A stretch of 64,000 nt of DNA from Sedimenticola_A sp040506425 (GTDB lineage: Bacteria; Pseudomonadota; Gammaproteobacteria; Chromatiales; Chromatiaceae): assembly GCA_965224515.1 (NCBI GenBank), contig OZ245051.1:2356001-2420000 (forward strand), given 5' to 3'. The position numbers and the translations under genes were made by a program. Positions 42,677-51,510 of the stretch are shown here, piece after piece (position 1 is the first letter of the stretch; every line of letters starts with the position of its first letter). Below the pieces are notes generated by a model, which was not told the origin of the DNA, did no database searches, and worked only from the letters and a program-made list of their open reading frames with translations.

Positions 42677-43438
42677 ATGAAAATACTCTTAAGTAATGAT
42701 GATGGGTATAACGCCCCGGGTCTGAAGGCTCTGGCCGATGCGCTGGCTGATTTGGCGGATATCACCGTGGTGGCGCCTGATCGAAACCGAAGCGGCGCCA
42801 GTAACTCCCTCACCCTGGAGTACCCCATAAGGGCCCATCAGGCGGACAATGGTTTTATCAGTGTTGATGGCACCCCGACCGACTGTGTGCACCTCGCCAT
42901 TACAGGTCTGCTCAGTGATGAGCCGGACATGGTGATTGCAGGTGTCAATGCCGGGGCCAATATGGGGGATGATGTCCTCTATTCCGGAACAGTGGCTGCT
43001 GCTACCGAAGGGCGCTTTCTGGGACTGCCTGCAATGGCGGTTTCAATAAACAGCCACCAGCCCGGCCATTTTGAGACTGCGGCCAGGGTCAGTGCGGTTC
43101 TCGTGGGGGAGCTGCAGAAGCGACCCCTCGCCACGGATACGATTATCAACGTCAATGTTCCAGATATCCCCTTTGATCAGATCAAGGGGTACCGGGTGAC
43201 CCGTCTGGGCCACAGGCACAAAGCTGAGCCGGTGGTTAAATCCGAAGACCCCAGGGGGCGTCCGATCTACTGGGTGGGGCCCGCGGGGGCTGAGCAGGAT
43301 GCCGGGCCAGGTACGGATTTTCATGCTGTAAGAGAAGGTTTTGTATCGATCACGCCGCTGCAGGTAGACCTGACCAGGCACTCAGCGCTTGCAGAGATCG
43401 GAGAATGGTTGGATGGAATTAGTGTTGACAGGTCCTGA
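42677..43438 (+). CDS. surE: 5'/3'-nucleotidase SurE
   Basis: A divalent-metal phosphatase of nucleoside monophosphates, used in stress survival. The ATG at 42677 gives the invariant N-terminus MKILLSNDDGYNAPGL with metal ligands Asp8 and Asp9, and Asn93-type residues in AGVNAGANMGDDVLYSGT. The length is 253 residues. The frame extends upstream by 6 codons, which I reject because MKILLSNDDG is the family start. It opens the surE-pcm-yqaA-nlpD-rpoS cluster. Confidence 0.96.
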   Translation: MKILLSNDDGYNAPGLKALADALADLADITVVAPDRNRSGASNSLTLEYPIRAHQADNGFISVDGTPTDCVHLAITGLLSDEPDMVIAGVNAGANMGDDVLYSGTVAAATEGRFLGLPAMAVSINSHQPGHFETAARVSAVLVGELQKRPLATDTIINVNVPDIPFDQIKGYRVTRLGHRHKAEPVVKSEDPRGRPIYWVGPAGAEQDAGPGTDFHAVREGFVSITPLQVDLTRHSALAEIGEWLDGISVDRS

Positions 43439-43476
43439 ATTAAGTAATGAATAGCACCGCGCATCGTGGAATTGGC

Positions 43477-44109
43477 ATGACATCCCAACGGACCAGGGAA
43501 CGTTTGATACAGCGATTGAGAGACGAGGGTATCCGCAGCCACAAGGTTTTGGGAACCATCAGAAACACGCCGCGTCATATATTTGTTGAAGAGGCGTTGG
43601 CCAGCAGGGCCTACGAAGATACGGCACTGCCCATCGGGCATGGGCAGACCATATCACAGCCCTACATCGTAGCGCGGATGACCGAGGTGCTTCTGGAGGA
43701 CGGGCCGCTTGATACCGTGTTGGAAGTGGGTACCGGATCAGGCTACCAGACAGCCGTGCTTGCCCAGTTGGTGAAGCGTGTGTACAGCGTCGAGCGAATC
43801 TCCGCCCTGCAGAGGATGGCCAGGTCGCGTTTTCAGGCGATGAACCTGCGCAACGTGCGCCTGAAGCATACTGATGGCGGTATGGGTTTGCCTGAGTATG
43901 CCCCGTTTGACGGGATCATTGTTACAGCGGCTCCCGAGGGTATTCCCAGGACCCTGGTTGAACAACTCAAGCCCGGGGGGCGCATGGTGCTGCCAATCGG
44001 CACAAGACAGGAACAGGTATTGGTGAAAGTGACACGTACTGAAAGCGGTTATGAAAAAGAGATTCTTGAACAGGTAGTCTTCGTTCCCCTGCTTGGAGGT
44101 GTTCTCTGA
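43477..44109 (+). CDS. pcm: Protein-L-isoaspartate O-methyltransferase
   Basis: Repairs isoaspartyl damage by methylating L-isoaspartate with S-adenosylmethionine. Motifs: ALPIGHGQTISQPYIVARMTE, SAM loop LEVGTGSGYQTAVL and FDGIIVTAAPEGIP. The start at 43477 (MTSQRTRERLIQRL) gives 210 residues like E. coli Pcm; an in-frame ATG at 43447 adds 10 residues and cannot be excluded. The stop overlaps the next ATG at 44109, so translation is coupled. Confidence 0.93.
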   Translation: MTSQRTRERLIQRLRDEGIRSHKVLGTIRNTPRHIFVEEALASRAYEDTALPIGHGQTISQPYIVARMTEVLLEDGPLDTVLEVGTGSGYQTAVLAQLVKRVYSVERISALQRMARSRFQAMNLRNVRLKHTDGGMGLPEYAPFDGIIVTAAPEGIPRTLVEQLKPGGRMVLPIGTRQEQVLVKVTRTESGYEKEILEQVVFVPLLGGVL

Positions 44110-44693
44110 TGGCCATTTTCTCCCGCCTTTACGACCGGGTACTCGAATGGTCCAGGCACCGCCATGCTCCGCGCTATCTTGCCGGGCTGAGCTTTGCGGA
44201 GTCATCATTTTTCCCTATTCCCCCTGACGTGATGCTGGCTCCGATGACCCTCGCAACCCCGACACGTGCCTGGTACCTGGCGGCACTGACAACCATCGCA
44301 TCTGTGGTGGGTGGGGTGCTGGGTTACCTGATTGGCTTTCTCTCTTTCGAGCTGATCGAGCCGTTGCTCAGGGATGCCGGCTACTATCCCAAATACCTGA
44401 CAGCCAGGGAGTGGTTTGATGAATGGGGGTTCTGGGCGATTTTTCTTGCCGGATTTTCACCTATACCCTACAAGGTCTTCACCATTACCGCGGGTGTCAT
44501 ATCCATGGCGATACTGCCATTTATCCTGGCCTCGGCGATCGGGCGTGGAGCCCGTTTTTTTCTCGTTGCGGGTTTAATGGCCTGGGGCGGAGAGCGTATG
44601 GAGGGGGCTTTGCGCAAGCATATCGACCGCATAGGCTGGGCAACCGTGCTGATAGTAATTGTGGGCGTGGTGGCTTACCGGTTTTTGAGTTGA
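44109..44693 (+). CDS. YqaA family inner-membrane protein (DedA-like)
   Basis: A 194-residue polytopic protein with about four helices of the SNARE-associated/DedA-related YqaA family. It has the conserved opening FAESSFFPIPPDVMLAP and the central FLAGFSPIPYKVFTITAG motif, where a proline-rich re-entrant loop is expected. DedA-type proteins have been linked to lipid flipping; YqaA itself is poorly characterised. Its position between pcm and nlpD is common in sulfur-oxidising and related gammaproteobacteria. Confidence 0.88.
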   Translation: MAIFSRLYDRVLEWSRHRHAPRYLAGLSFAESSFFPIPPDVMLAPMTLATPTRAWYLAALTTIASVVGGVLGYLIGFLSFELIEPLLRDAGYYPKYLTAREWFDEWGFWAIFLAGFSPIPYKVFTITAGVISMAILPFILASAIGRGARFFLVAGLMAWGGERMEGALRKHIDRIGWATVLIVIVGVVAYRFLS

Positions 44694-44761
44694 ATTGCCC
44701 TGGTGGCCAGTTGCTGACCAGTAGGACTACTTTGTAAAGGAAGCCCAGGAGAGAGAGGCGT

Positions 44762-45646
44762 GTGATAAGAGGGGGGAGTCGCATCAATCTTGGCTTGCCG
44801 TTCTGGACAGGTTGCTCACTGTCCAGCGTGCTTATCCTGGCCTGTTTCTCGTTCGCTGTGATTCAGTTAACAGGCTGCAGTGCGCCAAAGCGCGCGCCGG
44901 TGGTTTCGAGGGAAAAAGGTGTCAAGCGTGCACCGACCACCAGGAGCGTTTCACGACAGAGATCCCGACCCGGGAGTTATCTTGTTCGACGCGGTGACAC
45001 CCTGTACACCATCGCCTGGCGGTTTGGGCTTGATCATAAGCGTCTCGCTGGCTGGAACAAGATCAGGGCTCCCTATACCATTTATCCCGGGCAGAGGCTG
45101 CGTTTCAGTCCACCCCCCAAAAGTTATTCACCACCGCCACGAAGCAAACCCGGCACGAAAACAACTGTCACGAAAAAGACCGCAGTGGCCAAGAAACGTC
45201 CCAGCAGGGCCGTCAGCACTCAAAAACCGGCCCGGCAGCCTTCAAAATTCAAAAAGAGTACACCAACCCTAAAGTTGGGCTGGAGCTGGCCGACAAAGGG
45301 TCGAGTGGTTGAGGGCTACCGTCGGGGTGATCCGGCGAGGAAAGGGGTGAAAATCGGTGGCAAACCCGGTCAGCCGGTGATGGCTGCTGAAACAGGAAAG
45401 ATAGTTTATGCAGGCAGCGGTTTGATTGGTTATGGACGCTTGATTATCATCAAACATAATAAAAATTACCTAAGCGCTTATGGATACAATAGAAAAGTCC
45501 TGGTTAAAGAGGGAGATCAGGTGAAAAGGGGAGAGCGCATAGCACTAATGGGTAATAACGGCGGAGGAAAGACCATGCTTCATTTTGAAATCAGGCGAAA
45601 TGGTGCACCGGTTGATCCTTTGACATTGTTACCCCGGAATCGCTGA
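44762..45646 (+). CDS. nlpD: NlpD-type murein hydrolase activator lipoprotein
   Basis: Outer-membrane lipoprotein that activates the amidase AmiC during cell separation. The 294-residue protein has the lipobox LTGC (Cys39), one LysM domain (YLVRRGDTLYTIAWRFG) and a Lys/Pro-rich linker. It ends in a LytM/M23 domain (about residues 190-290). The domain is catalytically degenerate, like NlpD: the first ligand position reads GVKIGG and the HxH site reads AYGYN, while LHFEI is kept. The start GTG at 44762 follows GGAGAGAGAGG. In this class the main rpoS promoter lies inside nlpD. Confidence 0.92.
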   Translation: MIRGGSRINLGLPFWTGCSLSSVLILACFSFAVIQLTGCSAPKRAPVVSREKGVKRAPTTRSVSRQRSRPGSYLVRRGDTLYTIAWRFGLDHKRLAGWNKIRAPYTIYPGQRLRFSPPPKSYSPPPRSKPGTKTTVTKKTAVAKKRPSRAVSTQKPARQPSKFKKSTPTLKLGWSWPTKGRVVEGYRRGDPARKGVKIGGKPGQPVMAAETGKIVYAGSGLIGYGRLIIIKHNKNYLSAYGYNRKVLVKEGDQVKRGERIALMGNNGGGKTMLHFEIRRNGAPVDPLTLLPRNR

Positions 45647-45671
45647 GTTCATCAAGCCAGGGAGTGATTGG

Positions 45672-46688
45672 ATGGTAAAAAAACAATTAAAAGAAGATGA
45701 CTCAAAAGTGGAAAAGGTCGTTGCAGAGAACCTTCTGGATGATCCGGAGGCTCATTTCAATGATGATCATGAAAGTGAGCCAGCTGAGAGCAAAGGAGCC
45801 AAAAAGGAAACTTCCGGGAAAAACAACCAGACTTTCGAGGCTGGAGAGTTCTCCGGCCAGATGGATGCCACAAGACTCTACCTGAGCGAGATCGGTTTTT
45901 CCCAGTTATTGACCGCCGAGGAAGAGGTCTACTTTGCCCGCCGGGCCCAGAAAGGCGATATGGCGTCCAGGCAGCGTATGATCGAGAGCAATCTTCGCCT
46001 GGTGGTAAAGATTGCCCGGCGTTACATGAACCGTGGATTGGCCCTGCTGGACCTGATTGAAGAGGGTAACCTGGGCTTGATACGTGCCGTGGAAAAGTTT
46101 GATCCTGAGCGGGGATTCCGTTTCTCCACCTACGCTACCTGGTGGATTCGCCAGACCATCGAGCGGGCAATCATGAATCAGACCCGCACGATTCGACTCC
46201 CCATCCATGTTGTCAAAGAGATTAATGTCTACCTGCGGGCGGCGCGCAAACTGGCCCAGTCCCTGGATCATGAACCCTCTTCTGATGAAATAGCTGACCT
46301 GCTCGACAAGCCCCTGGACGAGGTCAAGCGCATGCTGGGGCTCAACGAGCGTATCACCTCTGTGGACACGCCCTATGGCAAAGATGCCGACAAGCCATTA
46401 CTGGATACTATTCCCGATCGCCAGACACCGGACCCATCGGTCAGCCTGCAGAACGAGGGTTTGAACGCAAACCTTGATGACTGGTTGAGCAAGCTTAATG
46501 ACAAGCAGCGCGAGGTTGTTGAGCGGCGTTTTGGCCTGCACGGTTATGAAAACTCCACCCTGGAACAGGTGGCCAATGAGCTTGGCGTGACCCGGGAGCG
46601 GGTACGCCAGATCCAGATGGATGCCCTCAAACGGCTGCGTACCATACTTGAGAAAGATGGATTTTCCGTAGACGCTATTTTCAAATGA
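45672..46688 (+). CDS. rpoS: RNA polymerase sigma factor RpoS
   Basis: The stationary-phase and general stress sigma factor. The 338-residue protein has an acidic N-terminus, then region 1.2 (DATRLYLSEIGFSQLLTAEEEVYFARR) and region 2 (NLRLVVKIARRY, LDLIEEGNLGLIRAVEKFDPERGFRFSTYATWWIRQTI). Regions 3 and 4 follow, with the helix-turn-helix LEQVANELGVTRERVRQIQ. It follows nlpD directly, which distinguishes it from rpoD and rpoH. Confidence 0.96.
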   Translation: MVKKQLKEDDSKVEKVVAENLLDDPEAHFNDDHESEPAESKGAKKETSGKNNQTFEAGEFSGQMDATRLYLSEIGFSQLLTAEEEVYFARRAQKGDMASRQRMIESNLRLVVKIARRYMNRGLALLDLIEEGNLGLIRAVEKFDPERGFRFSTYATWWIRQTIERAIMNQTRTIRLPIHVVKEINVYLRAARKLAQSLDHEPSSDEIADLLDKPLDEVKRMLGLNERITSVDTPYGKDADKPLLDTIPDRQTPDPSVSLQNEGLNANLDDWLSKLNDKQREVVERRFGLHGYENSTLEQVANELGVTRERVRQIQMDALKRLRTILEKDGFSVDAIFK

Positions 46689-46804
46689 ACTCCAGGCCAA
46701 TGTCGTTGCTGTTATAAGACTGTAATTCCCGGCTGTTCCATTTCCACATACTATTTGGCAGAATAAGCCGCTTTGCAGCTATTCAGTTGCAGCTTGGAAT
46801 CAAA

Positions 46805-47566
46805 ATGAAGAAAGGGTCAATATCGGCAAGTCGAAACAGTTGCAAGGCTGATACCCGCTGTTCATCCCAGGAAGTGGAGTGTCAGAACTGCGGCCTGGAC
46901 CCTATCTGTTCCATTCTTGATTACGCAGAGGAAGAGAGCGGCGTACCAGACGGTGTGCTGTTACGTCGACGTCCAGTCAGCCGTGGAGAGACCATCTTCC
47001 GCAAAGAGGACCCCTTTCACTCTCTTTTCGCCGTTAAATCAGGCTCATTCAAGACCTATGTACCCCGTTTTGATCATACAGACCAGGTAGTGGGTTTTCA
47101 CCTGGCCGGTGAGATGCTCGGCTGTGAAGGTATGGCGAGCGAGGTCTACCCTTATACCGCACGAGCCCTGGAGAACAGCAGTGTCTGTGAGCTGCGGCTT
47201 GAAAAACTCACCGGTGCCGGGCGTCCCGTTGAGGCGTTGCAGAAGGGTATCATTGAGTTGCTGGGCAAAGAGGTGGCATTCAGTCATGAATTGATTGCAT
47301 CCATGGTGCACCAGACTTCGGAGCAACGGGTTGCCGGTTTTCTGCTCAGTATCTCAAGTCGGCTTGATCGTCGTGCGATACCTTCTTCAGAGTTCAATAT
47401 GGGCATGTCGCGCAGTGATATCGGCAACTTCCTGGGTTTGGCAGGTGAAACCGTTAGCCGGGTGCTGACCAAGTTCCAGAAGCAGGGGATGATCAGGCTC
47501 AAGCATAAGCGTGTGACCATACTCGATGGTGCTGCTGTGCAGCATCTTGCCGATGGGTTAGATTAG
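46805..47566 (+). CDS. FNR-type oxygen-sensing transcription regulator (copy 2)
   Basis: A second Crp/Fnr regulator, 253 residues from ATG 46805 (an in-frame TTG at 46787 would add 6). It keeps all four FNR cluster cysteines: C26, C29, C35 (CQNCGLDPIC) and C128 (SSVCELRL). The N-terminus has two further cysteines (C13, C19). The recognition helix MSRSDIGNFLGLAGETVSRVL has the ExxSR pattern. It lies just upstream of ccoN, and an FNR-box-like site begins 15 bases after its stop, so it is a good candidate for controlling the cbb3 oxidase. Confidence 0.92.
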   Translation: MKKGSISASRNSCKADTRCSSQEVECQNCGLDPICSILDYAEEESGVPDGVLLRRRPVSRGETIFRKEDPFHSLFAVKSGSFKTYVPRFDHTDQVVGFHLAGEMLGCEGMASEVYPYTARALENSSVCELRLEKLTGAGRPVEALQKGIIELLGKEVAFSHELIASMVHQTSEQRVAGFLLSISSRLDRRAIPSSEFNMGMSRSDIGNFLGLAGETVSRVLTKFQKQGMIRLKHKRVTILDGAAVQHLADGLD

Positions 47567-47581
47567 TTTATTAGAGTTTTT

Positions 47582-47595
47582 TTGATCTGGCTCAA
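47582..47595 (+). promoter_or_regulatory. FNR-box-like site upstream of ccoN
   Basis: TTGATCTGGCTCAA has one mismatch to TTGAT-N4-ATCAA. It is about 230 bases from the ccoN start, and the AT-rich DNA about 40 bases downstream (CCTTTTATTATTATT) could hold a -10. Confidence 0.55.
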
Positions 47596-47688
47596 TAAAA
47601 CCAACGCCTAAATTGAAATTCCTTTTATTATTATTTGGTTACAACTTTTTAGTCTCTGTCTAAATACCCGCTTTTTTGCCCTCTCTCC

Positions 47689-47717
47689 TTGACATTTATC
47701 AGGCTTTTTAGTGTGAT
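47689..47717 (+). promoter_or_regulatory. Candidate sigma-70 promoter of ccoN
   Basis: A perfect TTGACA at 47689-47694 is followed after 17 bases by TGTGAT. It is too far from the FNR-like box for simple class II activation, so it may be a second, basal promoter. Confidence 0.4.
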
Positions 47718-47824
47718 ATGGCGCGCCTGGATCCGAGTTTTGACTTGGTTCCCGGCAGGGGGTTTCCCAAAGAATGATAATTTTACTTTACCCGTAATTA
47801 CCTCAACTAGAACAAGGGGGGTTC

Positions 47825-49258
47825 ATGGACGCCACAGCTGAGCAGAAGTACAACTTCGATGTTGTACGCTGGTTCTCCGTCATGGCCATTGTTTACGTGG
47901 TGGTAGGCGCACTCGTTGGTGTGTATATCGCTTCGGAACTGGCTTGGCCGGTACTCAATCTCGACAGTCCTTATCTTACATTCGGGCGCTTGCGTCCGCT
48001 TCATACCAACGCGGTAATCTTCGCCTTCGGCGGATGTGTCCTCATGGCTACCGCATTCTACAGCGTACAGCGCACTTGCGGCGTCCGCCTGTGGAGCGAC
48101 AAGATGGCATGGTTCACCTTCTGGGGTTGGAATGCCATCATCGTCTCAGCAGTAGTTACCCTGCCGCTGGGTCTGACTTCCGGTAAAGAGTATGCAGAGC
48201 TGGAATGGCCCATCGATATCGCTATCGCTGTCGTTTGGCTGTCCTACGCTTTCAACTTCATCATGACGATTGCAACTCGCAAGAGCTCGCACATCTATGT
48301 GTCCAACTGGTTCTTCCTGGGCATGATGGTCATGATCACCTACCTTCACGTGGTAAACAGTCTGGCAGTACCTGTCAGCCTGTTCGACTCCTACTCACTG
48401 TTCTCTGGTGTACAGGATGCGATGATCCAGTGGTGGTGGGGACATAACGCTGTAGGTTTCTACCTGACTGCGGGCTTCCTGGGTATCATGTACTACTTCG
48501 TACCCAAGCAGGCCAACCGTCCGGTATTCTCCTATCGTCTGTCTGTGATCCACTTCTGGGCCCTGATGTTCGGTTACGTATGGCTGGGTGCTCATCACCT
48601 GCAGTACACCGCACTGCCTGACTGGACCGGCTCACTGGGTGCAGCTGTTTCACTGGCCATGATCATTCCTTCCTGGGGTGGTGCCGTGAACGGTATGATG
48701 ACCCTCTCCGGTGCATGGGATAAGCTGCGTACTGACTACATTCTGCGCTTCCTGATCATGTCCCTGGCCTTCTACGCCATGTCCACCTTTGAAGGTCCGG
48801 TCATGTCTCTGAAGACTGTTAACGCTCTGTCCCACTACACCGACTGGACCGTTGGTCACGTACACTCCGGTGCTCTGGGTTGGGTTGCCATGGTCGGTAT
48901 GGGTGCTGTCTATCACCTGATGGAACGTACTTTCCACACCACCATGTGGAGCGCCAAGCTGGTGAATTTCCACTTCTGGACTGCCACCATCGGTGCCGTG
49001 ATCTACATCGTTTCAATGTGGGTATCCGGTATCATGCAGGGCTTGATGTGGCGTGCTTACGATGACTACGGCACCCTGGCATACACCTTTGCTGAGTCCG
49101 TAGAAGCAATGCATCCGTATTACGCCATGCGCGCAGTTGGCGGTGCAATCTTCCTGCTGGGTGCAGTGATCATGCTCTTTAACGTGCTGATGACTGTTAA
49201 GAAGGCCTCTTCTGAAGGCTCTCTGCAGCAGGCTCGTACCGCAGCAGCCAGCGCATAA
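47825..49258 (+). CDS. ccoN: cbb3-type cytochrome c oxidase subunit I (CcoN)
   Basis: Catalytic subunit of the high-affinity terminal oxidase that reduces oxygen to water at a heme b3/CuB site and pumps protons. The 477-residue protein has about 12 helices. A heme-ligand histidine is in FGRLRPLHTNAVIF. The CuB-site motif and cross-linked tyrosine lie in WWWGHNAVGFYLTAG, and further heme ligands are in DWTVGHVHSGALGW. It opens the ccoNOQP operon. Confidence 0.97.
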   Translation: MDATAEQKYNFDVVRWFSVMAIVYVVVGALVGVYIASELAWPVLNLDSPYLTFGRLRPLHTNAVIFAFGGCVLMATAFYSVQRTCGVRLWSDKMAWFTFWGWNAIIVSAVVTLPLGLTSGKEYAELEWPIDIAIAVVWLSYAFNFIMTIATRKSSHIYVSNWFFLGMMVMITYLHVVNSLAVPVSLFDSYSLFSGVQDAMIQWWWGHNAVGFYLTAGFLGIMYYFVPKQANRPVFSYRLSVIHFWALMFGYVWLGAHHLQYTALPDWTGSLGAAVSLAMIIPSWGGAVNGMMTLSGAWDKLRTDYILRFLIMSLAFYAMSTFEGPVMSLKTVNALSHYTDWTVGHVHSGALGWVAMVGMGAVYHLMERTFHTTMWSAKLVNFHFWTATIGAVIYIVSMWVSGIMQGLMWRAYDDYGTLAYTFAESVEAMHPYYAMRAVGGAIFLLGAVIMLFNVLMTVKKASSEGSLQQARTAAASA

Positions 49259-49273
49259 GGGGAGAGTGATAAC

Positions 49274-49987
49274 ATGGCAAACAACGTAGAAACCAAAGGC
49301 CTCCAAGAAAAGATGGAGGTCAACATATGGGTGTTGATCATAGTCCTGGCTATCTCGCTCTCTATCGGCGGTATCGTCGAGATCGTGCCTCTGTTCACCA
49401 TGGATAAGACCATGGAGCACAATGCGGCACCAGAGATCCTGTGGCAGCGTAAGGATGGCCAGGCTCTGGCTGATCATAAACCTGGCGATGGTGTACGTCC
49501 TTACACCGCTCTGGAACTGGCCGGTCGTTCTGTCTACCTTCGGGAAGGCTGCTACACCTGCCACTCACAGATGATCCGTCCGTTCCGTGACGAAAAAGAG
49601 CGCTACGGTCACTACTCACTGGCTTCCGAGTCCATGTACGATCACCCCTTTCAGTGGGGTTCCAAGCGTACAGGTCCCGATCTGGCCCGTCTGGGTGGCA
49701 AGTACTCTGACGACTGGCACCGCAAACATCTGCGCGCACCTCGCGATGTGGTACCTGAGTCCGTCATGCCCAACTACCCCTGGCTCGCTGAGGCGACTGT
49801 GGACAGTATGAACATCGCTGCTCACATGAGTGCCATGCAGCTCATGGGCGTGCCTTACACTGATGCTGACATCACTGCAGCAAATGATGAAGTGGCAGGC
49901 AAGACCGAAGAGGATGCGATGGTTGCATACCTGCAGGTCCTGGGCACCATGGCCAAACTGGACGAGAACAAGGTTTATCGTGAGTAG
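49274..49987 (+). CDS. ccoO: cbb3-type cytochrome c oxidase subunit II (CcoO)
   Basis: Membrane-anchored monoheme cytochrome c subunit that passes electrons from CcoP to CcoN. The 237-residue protein has an N-terminal helix (VNIWVLIIVLAISLSIGG). The heme c motif CYTCH is near residue 95, and the methionine ligand lies later. It starts 15 bases after ccoN; its stop codon overlaps the ccoQ start by 8 bases. Confidence 0.96.
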   Translation: MANNVETKGLQEKMEVNIWVLIIVLAISLSIGGIVEIVPLFTMDKTMEHNAAPEILWQRKDGQALADHKPGDGVRPYTALELAGRSVYLREGCYTCHSQMIRPFRDEKERYGHYSLASESMYDHPFQWGSKRTGPDLARLGGKYSDDWHRKHLRAPRDVVPESVMPNYPWLAEATVDSMNIAAHMSAMQLMGVPYTDADITAANDEVAGKTEEDAMVAYLQVLGTMAKLDENKVYRE

Positions 49988-50195
49988 CCTTGTTGACTAC
50001 TTCCGCACCGATTGGGAGGCTATGACCACTAACGACTGGATCGGCACGATCCTTACCGTGGTCATCTTCCTCCTGATGGTTGTGGCGTATGTCTACGTCC
50101 TGCGTCCGAAGAACAAGGATAAGCTTGAATCCTACAAGCACATCCCTATGGACGATGACGAACGAATAGAAAGCGGAGATAAAAATGGCCGATAA
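49980..50195 (+). CDS. ccoQ: cbb3-type oxidase small subunit CcoQ
   Basis: A 71-residue single-helix protein that stabilises the cbb3 complex in other bacteria. The helix is at about residues 22-42 (IGTILTVVIFLLMVVAYVYVL), followed by a charged tail (RPKNKDKLESYKHIPMDDDE). The start at GTG 49980 overlaps ccoO by 8 bases and gives SSLVDYFRTDWEAM before MTTNDW. A later ATG at 50022 would give 57 residues, closer to the usual CcoQ size. The stop overlaps ccoP by 11 bases. Confidence 0.85.
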   Translation: MSSLVDYFRTDWEAMTTNDWIGTILTVVIFLLMVVAYVYVLRPKNKDKLESYKHIPMDDDERIESGDKNGR

Positions 50196-51027
50196 CAATC
50201 CATTTCCGGGTGAAAACAATACCGGACATATCTGGGACGACAATATACGGGAGCTGAGCAATCCGCCCCCGCGCTGGTGGATGATAGCCTTCTGGGCTTC
50301 AATCATCTGGTTCATTGCCTACGGCTTCATCTACCCGATGTACCCCATTGGTCAGGAAGCTACCAAGGGCATGACCGGCTGGAGTCAAATGAACGAGTAT
50401 CAGGAAGGCGTTGCTGAAATCGAAGCCGTCCGTGCTGAGTTCGAAACCAAGATCGAAGGCATGACTGCTGCCCAGATCCTGGAAGACGAAGGTCTTTCTG
50501 CCTACACCGTGGCTTCTGCCAAGGTGCTGTTTGGTGATTTCTGTGCAGCCTGCCACGGTTCCGGTGGTCAGGGCGGTCCGGGCTACCCCGTGATCGCTGA
50601 TGATGACTGGCTCTTCGGCGGTACTATTGAGACCATCGAGCAGACCATCACCATGGGTCGTAAAGGCATCATGACTGCCCACGGCAAGATCCTGTCGGAA
50701 GACGAGGTTAACACTCTGGCCCAGGCTACTGTGAGTGGTAACCCTGCTTCTGAGCCCCTGTTCATGCAGAAAGGCTGTATAGCCTGCCACGGCATGGACG
50801 GAAAGGGCATGCATGCCCTGGGTTCTGCCAACCTGACTGATGCCGTATGGCGTTTTGATGAGGCTGATCGCGTGGAGAGCGCCAAGTACACCATCGTACA
50901 CGGTGTAAATGACTCTTCCGATCCTCAGACTCGTGAAGCCGTTATGCCGACATTTGGTGAGCGTCTCTCCAAGGACGAGATCAAGAAACTGGCGGTTTAC
51001 GTCTACAAACTGGGTGGCGGTCAGTAA
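50185..51027 (+). CDS. ccoP: cbb3-type cytochrome c oxidase subunit III (CcoP)
   Basis: Diheme cytochrome c subunit that receives electrons from soluble cytochromes. The 280-residue protein has one N-terminal helix (WWMIAFWASIIWFIAYGFIYPMYP). Two heme c motifs follow, CAACH (about residue 121) and CIACH (about residue 199), each followed by a methionine-containing ligand loop. It begins inside the end of ccoQ. Confidence 0.96.
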   Translation: MADNNPFPGENNTGHIWDDNIRELSNPPPRWWMIAFWASIIWFIAYGFIYPMYPIGQEATKGMTGWSQMNEYQEGVAEIEAVRAEFETKIEGMTAAQILEDEGLSAYTVASAKVLFGDFCAACHGSGGQGGPGYPVIADDDWLFGGTIETIEQTITMGRKGIMTAHGKILSEDEVNTLAQATVSGNPASEPLFMQKGCIACHGMDGKGMHALGSANLTDAVWRFDEADRVESAKYTIVHGVNDSSDPQTREAVMPTFGERLSKDEIKKLAVYVYKLGGGQ

Positions 51028-51102
51028 TCTGATCTGAAACCTTACCGTGCGGGGGGTGACCCCCGCACGGAATAATCATCATAATTGTAGAGGGTATTCA
51101 TC

Positions 51103-51231
51103 ATGGAACTGAATGATCCTGTAGTATGGGGTTCTGCACTTACCGTTGTCATTGCAACTGTAGTCCTCGTGTACCTTTCCGTAAAAGTCGTACAGCTGAT
51201 GAAGCGGGATGAAGAAAATCACAATAAGTAA
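51103..51231 (+). CDS. 42-residue single-helix membrane protein after ccoP
   Basis: MELNDPVVWG is followed by a hydrophobic helix (residues 9-30, SALTVVIATVVLVYLSVKVV) and a charged tail ending KRDEENHNK. GTAGAGGG lies 7-14 bases upstream of the ATG. It is 76 bases after ccoP and ends just before a strong terminator, so it is the last gene of the oxidase operon. Small single-helix subunits such as CcoM are known in some cbb3 oxidases, but sequence likeness is weak. DUF3149-type short proteins are another possible relation. Confidence 0.72.
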   Translation: MELNDPVVWGSALTVVIATVVLVYLSVKVVQLMKRDEENHNK

Positions 51232-51257
51232 TAAGGTTTTTTAATCTTGTTAGTGGA

Positions 51258-51285
51258 AGGGGGAATGAGTCATTCCCCCTTTTTC
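51258..51285 (+). terminator. Terminator of the ccoNOQP operon
   Basis: AAGGGGGAATG and CATTCCCCCTT form an 11-bp stem with a 3-base loop, followed by a T run. Confidence 0.85.
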
Positions 51286-51310
51286 TGTTTCTAAAACGTT
51301 AGAAACACTA

Positions 51311-51352
51311 TTGATAAATCTCAATGGTTTCAGGCTATGCTTTGCGTAAACT
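51311..51352 (+). promoter_or_regulatory. FNR-box-like site and -10 element of ccoG
   Basis: TTGATAAATCTCAA at 51311-51324 has one mismatch to the FNR consensus. TAAACT at 51347-51352 is a -10 candidate; the implied start near 51359 puts the box centre at -41.5, the class II activation position. The leader to ccoG is about 150 bases. Confidence 0.6.
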
Positions 51353-51510
51353 GACCCCGGTTGGCCAGTTTAGGGTAATCCAGCAAGAGAGGACCTCTGT
51401 GCGTTCCCTCTCTGTCAACCTGAAACCTGATCCGATCACCTCCATCTCGCAGTTTCAGTCCTTCTGATCGGAGCGCGAATACACCACTCATCCTGGCAGG
51501 AGAGAATCAG

